NCBI RefSeq assembly: GCF_012103215.1
Contig: NZ_JAAVNE010000002.1
Location: 62,001 to 126,000 of the forward strand
Source of the DNA: Falsiroseomonas selenitidurans
Lineage (GTDB): Bacteria > Pseudomonadota > Alphaproteobacteria > Acetobacterales > Acetobacteraceae
Length of the DNA: 64,000 nt
Direction of reading: 5' to 3'
How positions within the stretch are numbered: position 1 is the first letter of the stretch; each line of letters begins with the position of its first letter. Under the pieces are notes generated by a model, which was not told where the DNA came from, searched no databases, and saw only the letters and a program-made list of their open reading frames with translations. The translations under genes and the position numbers were made by a program. Positions 57,100 through 64,000 of this stretch are shown here, in pieces.

Positions 57100-58045
57100 T
57101 GTGGTGGCTCGCCAAGCGGATCGGGACGTCGCTGCTGCTCATGTGGGTGGTGGCGACGATCGTCTTCCTCGCGCTGCACATGGTGCCGGGCGACCCGGCG
57201 GAGATGCTGCTCTCCACCGGCGGCGCCATGCCGGACGCCTATGCCATCGCCGAGCTGCGGGAGAAGCTGGGGCTGAACCGGCCGATCCTGGAACAGTATG
57301 GCGCCTTCCTGGCCGGCCTGACCCGCGGCGACCTCGGCGCCTCGCTGGTCGATGACTATCCGGTGGCGGAGGAGATTGCGCTGCGCCTGCCGCGCACACT
57401 GGAACTCATCCTGGCCGGCACGCTGATCGCGGTGACCATCGCGCTGCCCGCCGGCACCTTCGCCGCGGTGCGCCAGGGCGGCGCCTTCGACCGTGCGGCG
57501 TCCGCCACCGCCGCCGTGCTGCAGGCGGTGCCGGTGTTCGTGCTGGGCACGCTGCTGATCCTGGTGCTGGCGCAATGGCTGCGCTGGATGCCGGCCGGCG
57601 GCTACACGCCCTTCCTGGAGAATCCCGGCCGGCACCTGCTGCTGCTGTCCCTGCCCGCGGTGGCCATCGCCAAGGGGCTGGCAGCAACGATCTTCCGCAT
57701 GACGCGGGCTTCCGTGCTGGATGCGCTGTCCCGCGATCATGTCCGCACCGCGCGCGCCAAGGGGCTGACCCCGCAGCGGGTCCTGCGCCGGCATGTCGTG
57801 CGCAACGCGCTGATCCCAGTGACGACGGTGCTGGGGCTGCAGATGGGTACGCTGCTGGGGGGCACGGTGCTGGTGGAATACGTCTTCAACTGGCCGGGCC
57901 TGTCCACGCCGCTGCTGCGCGCGGTGGAGGCGCGGGATTACCCGATGGTGGTCGGCATCGTGCTGACCGTCTCCGGCCTGTTCCTGCTGATCAACCTGGC
58001 GATGGACCTGATCTACGCGGCGCTTGACCCGCGGATCACCCGCGG

Positions 58046-58049
<4 letters not shown>
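57099..58049 (+). CDS. Dipeptide-type ABC transporter permease (DppB-like)
   Basis: A 316-aa permease starting MWWLAKRIGTSLLLMWVVAT, with the family VPGDP motif (HMVPGDPAEMLLSTGGAMPD) and the EAA loop AKGLTPQRVLRRHVVRNALI. The start overlaps the binding-protein stop (TGATG). Pairs with the fused permease-ATPase downstream. Confidence 0.92.
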
Positions 58050-59862
<1,813 letters not shown>

Positions 59863-59866
<4 letters not shown>

Positions 59867-60894
59867 GCGTGTCCGATGGCCGCGACGCCGCAGGCCGCGA
59901 AGGGCTGAACCGGCCGCACGATACGGCGCCGCTGGTGGTGGCCGAGGCGGTGGAGATGAGCTTCGCGCCGCGCGGCATCCTGGCCCGCGGCCGCCCGGTG
60001 CGCGCGGTGGCCGGCGTGGATGCCAGCGTCGCGCGGGGCGAGGCGCTGGGTGTGGTGGGCGAAAGCGGCAGCGGCAAATCCACGCTGGGCCGGCTGATGC
60101 TGGGGCTGCTGGCCGCCACCGGCGGCACGGTGCGCTTCGATGGCACGCCGCTGCCGCGCCCGGGCAGCGCCGCCTGGCGCGGCCTGCGCGCGCGCATGGG
60201 CATCGTCTTCCAGGACCCCTTCGGCAGCCTGGATGCGCGGCGGTCCGTCGGCGCGCAGGTGGAGGATGGGCTGGCCATCCACACCACGCTTTCCGCCGCC
60301 GAGCGCCGGGCACGGCTTGAGGCGATGTTCCTGCGGGTGGGGCTGGACCCGGAACGCCTTGGCGCCTACCCGCATGAATTCTCCGGCGGCCAGCGCCAGC
60401 GCCTGGGCATCGCGCGTGCCCTGGCCACGAACCCTGATTTCCTGGTGGCGGATGAGCCGGTCTCGGCGCTGGATGTCTCGATCCAGGCGCAGGTGGTGCG
60501 GCTGCTGGCGGATCTGCGGCGCGATCTGGGCCTTGCCATGCTGTTCATCAGCCACGATTTGCCGGTGGTGCGGCACCTCTGCGACCGCGTCATCGTCATG
60601 TATCTCGGCCGGGTGATGGAGGAAGGGCCGGTGGCGGACGTCTTCGCCCGGCCGTCGCATCCCTACACGCGCGCCTTGCTCTCCGCGACGCCGATGCTGG
60701 ACCCGGCGCGGCGCCTGACGCGGGAGATTTTGCCGGGGGAGCCGCCCAGCCCCACCGCCCCGCCTTCCGGCTGCGTCTTCCGCACGCGCTGCCGCCATGC
60801 GCAGCCGGCATGCGCGGAGGAAGTGCCCCCCCTTCGCGAATTCGGTGGCGTGGCGCACCGTGTGGCCTGCCTCCGCGCCGACGAGATCAACTGA
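59863..60894 (+). CDS. Dipeptide-type ABC ATPase (DppF-like) with repeat-derived N-terminus
   Basis: A 343-aa ATPase: Walker A GESGSGKST, Q-loop VFQDPFGSLDAR, signature FSGGQRQRLGIARAL, Walker B DFLVADEPVSALD, H-loop ISHDLPVVRH and the C-terminal GCVFRTRCRHAQPAC. The first 18 residues (MSVSDGRDAAGREGLNRP) resemble the extension of CaiB/BaiF protein 2 and are encoded by a diverged copy of the 41-bp repeat (59873-59913). The start overlaps the upstream stop (ATGA). Confidence 0.92.
59873..59913 (+). repeat. Diverged copy of the 41-bp mini-repeat in the DppF-like gene
   Basis: About 34 of 41 positions match the repeats at 22669-22766, in the same reading frame relative to the gene start. It encodes SDGRDAAGREGLNR against SDDRSGEGREGLNR. 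Its hairpin potential is weaker than in the other copies. Confidence 0.65.
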
Positions 60895-60907
60895 GGAACC
60901 CGCCAGC

Positions 60908-61720
60908 ATGACTGAGATAGCGCCGACGAAAGTCCGCATGGGCGAGATCACGGGCGACGAGGCCCGCACGCTCTATCCGCAGAACCCGGTGATCCTGCTG
61001 CCGATGGGCAGCCACGAGGACCAGGGGCCGCATGCGCCGATGGGCGACTATTTCCTGGCCGAGAAGATGGCGGAGCTGATCGCGCTGCGCGCCACAGCGG
61101 AAGGCACGCGCACCGTGGTGGCGCCGGTGCTGCCCTTCGGCAAGGGCGATTTCTTCGGCCCCATGCCCGGCGGCATCGCGCTGTCCGCCGCCACCTTCCG
61201 CGCCGTGCTGGACGAGATGTTCGCCGAACTGCTGCGCCACAAGCTGACCAGGCTGGTGGTGATCAACGGCCATGGCGGCAACGTCAACGTCATCAACGAG
61301 GCGACCCGCGCGGTGATGCACAAGACCGGGCTGGTGATCCCGGCGCTGTATCTGTGGCGCATCGCCTATGCCGAGATGCCGAAGCTGTTGGGCGCGGAGA
61401 AGGCGAAGGCGGTCTCCAGCCACGGTGCCGATCCGCTGACTAGCCTGGGCATGCACCTGTTCCCGGAACGCATCCGCACGGACCTGATCCCGGAGCCGCG
61501 CAGCGGCAACCCGATGGCGCTCGGCCTGCCCTTCCAGGGCTGGGGCTCGCTGAGCTTCAACGGGGCCGAGGTCACGGTGCCGATCGAATACGATGCCGTC
61601 AGCCCGAACGGCCTTGGCACCGGCGATCCGCGGCTGTGCAGCGCCGAATCGGGGAAGCTGATCGCGGATCGGCTGACGGAGATCGGCGCCGGCTTCTGCC
61701 ACCACTACGCGAAGCAGTGA
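60908..61720 (+). CDS. Creatininase family amidohydrolase
   Basis: A 270-aa member of the creatininase/MftE/FAPy-deformylase family. The metal-site motifs are visible: LPMGSHEDQGPHAPMGDYF near residue 32 (Glu, His and Asp ligands) and VVINGHGGNVNVINEA near 119. Members hydrolyse creatinine, formamidopyrimidines or small cyclic amides. It follows the peptide ABC genes by 13 bp, so the transported solute may be a cyclic amide or a peptide with such a group. The ATG at 60908 is preceded by GAGGAA. Confidence 0.88.
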   Translation: MTEIAPTKVRMGEITGDEARTLYPQNPVILLPMGSHEDQGPHAPMGDYFLAEKMAELIALRATAEGTRTVVAPVLPFGKGDFFGPMPGGIALSAATFRAVLDEMFAELLRHKLTRLVVINGHGGNVNVINEATRAVMHKTGLVIPALYLWRIAYAEMPKLLGAEKAKAVSSHGADPLTSLGMHLFPERIRTDLIPEPRSGNPMALGLPFQGWGSLSFNGAEVTVPIEYDAVSPNGLGTGDPRLCSAESGKLIADRLTEIGAGFCHHYAKQ

Positions 61721-61725
61721 TGCAC

Positions 61726-61773
61726 TGACCGGGATGGGGGCGCCGATGGCGGCGCCCCCCTTCGCGCCGGTCA
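61726..61773. terminator. Nested bidirectional terminator after the creatininase-family gene
   Basis: GGGGGCGCC (61736-61744) and GGCGCCCCC (61751-61759) form a 9-bp stem nested in TGACCGG/CCGGTCA (61726-61732 and 61767-61773). The block separates convergent genes and overlaps the deaminase-like stop codon. Confidence 0.55.
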
Positions 61774-62847
61774 GCGCCGCGTCACGGCCAGGTCCAGCAC
61801 GCGGTCCTCGGGGTCCAGGTCGCGCTCCAGCGCATCCAGCCTGGCCTGGAACGCCTGCACCATCGCCGCCTTCTCCGGCGCCGGCAGCCAGGACCCTTCC
61901 AGCCCGGCCAGGCTCAGCTTCCGCGCCTCCGCCACGCCCCAGCCGAGATCGGCGAAGACGGTGCGCCAGCTATGGCCCATGGTGGTACCGAAGATGGTGG
62001 GGTCGTCGGTGCCCAGGCTGATGTTCAGCCCGGCGTCGAACATCGCCTTGATGCGCTGGCGGCGCGGCGCGCGGTTCCATGCCATGCCGGACCAGCAGGC
62101 CATGGTGAAGGGCACCTGTTCCTGTGCCGCGCGGGCCACCACGGCGGGGTCAGCCAGCATGTTGTAGCCATGGTCCAGCCGGTCGCAGCCCAGCATGTCC
62201 CGGCACAGGGTGAAGTGCATCGGCGGCGCCTCAAAGAGCGCCTGGTTGTCCTCGCAGACATGGGCGGTGCGGCGGTAGCCGGCGCGCCCCGCCTGCCGCC
62301 AGGCCTCGACCCAGAGATGCGCGGGGCCGGCGCGCTCGGCGCCATCGAGGCCGATGCCGATCACCTCCGCCCGCTGCCACTTCGCCATCCACTCCAGCAT
62401 CTGCAGGGATTCGGAGGGCAGGCAGATGCTGCGGTCGATGCAGGCGATCAGCGCGGAGGACACGCCATAGGCCGCCTGCCCGCGCGCGAGACCTTCCAGC
62501 AGCCCGTCCACGATCTCCGGATAGGTCACGCCGTTGGGCGTGAAGTAATGCGGGTTGAAGAAGATCTCGGTGTGGCGGACGTTGCCATGGCGGTGCAGGT
62601 CCTCGATGCATTCGAAGGCGATGCGGGAAAATTCCGCCGGCCTCCGCACCGCCAGCGCGCCCAGCCGCAGGATGTCGAGAAACTCGTAGAAGGTCTCGAA
62701 GCGGTACATCTCGGCGGCGGGCTTCGGCAGGCGCACGCCGTTCCGCGCGGCGAGCTCGTCCAGCGTCCCGGCCCGGATCGCGCCGGCGATGTGCAGGTGC
62801 AGCTCCACCTTCGGCACGGCGTCGAGATAGTCCGAGAAGGACAGCAT
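61771..62847 (-). CDS. Adenosine deaminase-like amidohydrolase
   Basis: A 358-aa protein of the adenosine/AMP deaminase superfamily. The zinc and catalytic residues are recognisable: HLH in KVELHLHIAGAI, His and Glu in RTAHVCEDNQALF near residue 200, His in RLDHGYNM near 230, and Asp-Asp in LGTDDPTIFGT near 285. Only distant from true adenosine deaminase, so it may deaminate adenine, a 6-aminodeoxyfutalosine-like compound or another aminated heterocycle. Its start overlaps the stop of the upstream peptide-binding gene by one base, suggesting co-transcription. Confidence 0.85.
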   Translation of the reverse strand: MLSFSDYLDAVPKVELHLHIAGAIRAGTLDELAARNGVRLPKPAAEMYRFETFYEFLDILRLGALAVRRPAEFSRIAFECIEDLHRHGNVRHTEIFFNPHYFTPNGVTYPEIVDGLLEGLARGQAAYGVSSALIACIDRSICLPSESLQMLEWMAKWQRAEVIGIGLDGAERAGPAHLWVEAWRQAGRAGYRRTAHVCEDNQALFEAPPMHFTLCRDMLGCDRLDHGYNMLADPAVVARAAQEQVPFTMACWSGMAWNRAPRRQRIKAMFDAGLNISLGTDDPTIFGTTMGHSWRTVFADLGWGVAEARKLSLAGLEGSWLPAPEKAAMVQAFQARLDALERDLDPEDRVLDLAVTRR

Positions 62848-64000
62848 CAGCGGCGCTCCAGGTTCCACAGGAACATCGCCGGGCCGCGCAGCACGCCCGT
62901 CAGCTCGGACCGCCAGGCGCTGGCGGCGGTGAACTGGCCGAGCGGCATGTAGAAGCCATCCTCGGCCGCCAGGCGATGGATCTCGTCCGAGATGCGCTTG
63001 CGCGCGGCAGCATCCTGCGCGCGGGCGAATTCCACGCGCAGCCGCTCCACCTCCGCATTCGCCGGCCAGCCAGCGAAGCCGCCGACGCGGCCGGCGCCGT
63101 TGACGAAGGGGTTCAGCAGCGGGGACTGCATGTCCGGCACCGTGTTCGTGGTGTGCGCCAGGTTCCACCCATCTTGCCGCGCACGGCGGCCGAAATAGGT
63201 GTTCAGGTCCATGCTCTGCAGATCGACATTGAAGCCGAGCTGCGTCAGCAGCGCCTGGGAGATCAGGCCAAGTGCGGCGATGCCCGGCGCATCGGCGGGG
63301 TGGATGATGGCGACGGGGCGCGAGAGGTCCGCGCCGCTCTCCCGCAGCAGCCGCCGCGCCGCTTCGAGGTCGGTCGCCGCCGGCATGCCCGCCGTGCTTT
63401 CCAGCGGCGTGCCGCAGCCGAACATGGAGCGGCATTCGCGGGCGTAGTCCGGGCGCCCGGCCACGGCGGCGAGGTAGTCCGCCTGGTTCACCGCCAGCAT
63501 CACCGCGCGCCGCACCAGCGGGTTGTCGAAGGGCGGGTGCAGGTGGTTGAAGCGCAGAATGCCCTGGTAGCCATAGGGGGAGACGGTGGCGACCGTCACC
63601 GCCCGGTTGCGCTCCAGGATCGGCAGCACATCGGCAGGCAGGCGTTCGACATAGTCGATCTCGCCGGTGGTCAGCGCGCTGACCTGGGTGGAGACGTCGG
63701 GCATGGCGATCAGCTCGATCCGCGCCATCCGCGCCACCTTGCCGCCGCTGGCCCAGACCGCCGGTTCCGGCCGCGGGCGATAGGCCGCGTTGCGGGCGAC
63801 GACGATGCGGTCGCCGGGGCGGTATTCCTCGGCCACGAAGCGGTAGGGGCCGCTGCCGATCACCTGCGGAATCTGCTGCGTCGGCGACGTGGCGGCCAGC
63901 CGCGCCGGCATCATCATCGGCACCATCGCGCCGGGCTTTCCCAATGCCTGCAGCACCAGGCCGAAGGGCTCGCGCAGCACCAGCCGGAAGGTCCTCGCGT
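62847..64000 (-). CDS. Peptide/nickel-type ABC substrate-binding protein, partial (5-prime end outside window)
   Basis: About 384 C-terminal residues of an SBP_bac_5 family protein; the frame runs off the window edge, so the start, signal peptide and first domain are not seen. GSGPYRFVAEEYRPGDRIVV and the HPPFDNPLVRRAVMLAVNQA segment are family blocks. It is distinct from the binding protein at 55567. It is co-directional with and touching the deaminase-like gene, so it may import that enzyme's substrate. Confidence 0.88.
   Translation of the reverse strand, partial: ARTFRLVLREPFGLVLQALGKPGAMVPMMMPARLAATSPTQQIPQVIGSGPYRFVAEEYRPGDRIVVARNAAYRPRPEPAVWASGGKVARMARIELIAMPDVSTQVSALTTGEIDYVERLPADVLPILERNRAVTVATVSPYGYQGILRFNHLHPPFDNPLVRRAVMLAVNQADYLAAVAGRPDYARECRSMFGCGTPLESTAGMPAATDLEAARRLLRESGADLSRPVAIIHPADAPGIAALGLISQALLTQLGFNVDLQSMDLNTYFGRRARQDGWNLAHTTNTVPDMQSPLLNPFVNGAGRVGGFAGWPANAEVERLRVEFARAQDAAARKRISDEIHRLAAEDGFYMPLGQFTAASAWRSELTGVLRGPAMFLWNLERR

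Overview
The window is GC-rich (roughly 70 percent by eye) and almost fully coding. Tripartite tricarboxylate (Bug/TctC) binding proteins, TRAP transporters, CaiB/BaiF CoA-transferases and MmgE/PrpD proteins are abundant. This content points to an alphaproteobacterium of the Acetobacteraceae, Roseomonas-like, but no rRNA or other phylogenetic marker is present to prove it. I see no tRNA, rRNA, CRISPR array, insertion sequence or prophage.

Layout. 0-2.6 kb: Dps, an MFS exporter and a DUF962 protein. 2.6-5.1 kb: two convergent RTX-type calcium-binding genes. The larger encodes a bacteriocin-like double-glycine leader in front of three repeat modules. 5.1-9.4 kb: a purine permease, a NIPSNAP protein, a Bug binding protein with an RraA-like protein, and a divergent IclR regulator. 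9.4-27.2 kb: a CoA-thioester catabolic region with a MaoC hydratase, TRAP transporter, enoyl-CoA hydratase-like protein, amidase, CoA ligase, two MmgE/PrpD proteins, three CoA-transferases, an acyl-CoA dehydrogenase, a polysaccharide-deacetylase-fold protein and a GntR regulator. 27.2-31.8 kb: a second TRAP operon flanked by DUF1445 and DUF2848 genes. 32-36.4 kb: a NitT/TauT-type ABC transporter, a VOC protein and a flavin monooxygenase. 36.5-46.5 kb: a barbiturase/cyanuric acid amidohydrolase, an Ldh_2 dehydrogenase, a PrpF isomerase, a fused TctA-TctB transporter, two Bug proteins, an OxyR and a third CaiB/BaiF protein. 46.8-49.6 kb: a DEAD-box helicase and another Bug protein. 49.7-64 kb: a CMD-like protein, a class IV aminotransferase with a polyamine-type ABC transporter, a dipeptide-type ABC transporter with a fused permease-ATPase, a creatininase-family protein, an adenosine-deaminase-like protein and a truncated peptide-binding protein.

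The most interesting signal is a 12-bp palindrome, TTGTCCGGACAA (perfect or one mismatch). It occurs seven times, always between genes and mostly 12-28 bp before a start codon. Six copies sit at transcription-unit heads of the 9-27 kb catabolic region, including upstream of the GntR gene, and the seventh is at 49.6 kb. This ties separate transcription units, two on each side of divergent promoters, into one probable GntR-type regulon for uptake and CoA-dependent breakdown of an unidentified organic acid or amide.

Other points of interest are the RTX protein with a double-glycine leader, a 41-bp mini-repeat that adds a similar peptide to the N-termini of two unrelated proteins at translationally coupled gene junctions, the barbiturase/monooxygenase divergent pair, and two CoA enzymes that lack a canonical catalytic residue. 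All functions are inferred from sequence alone.
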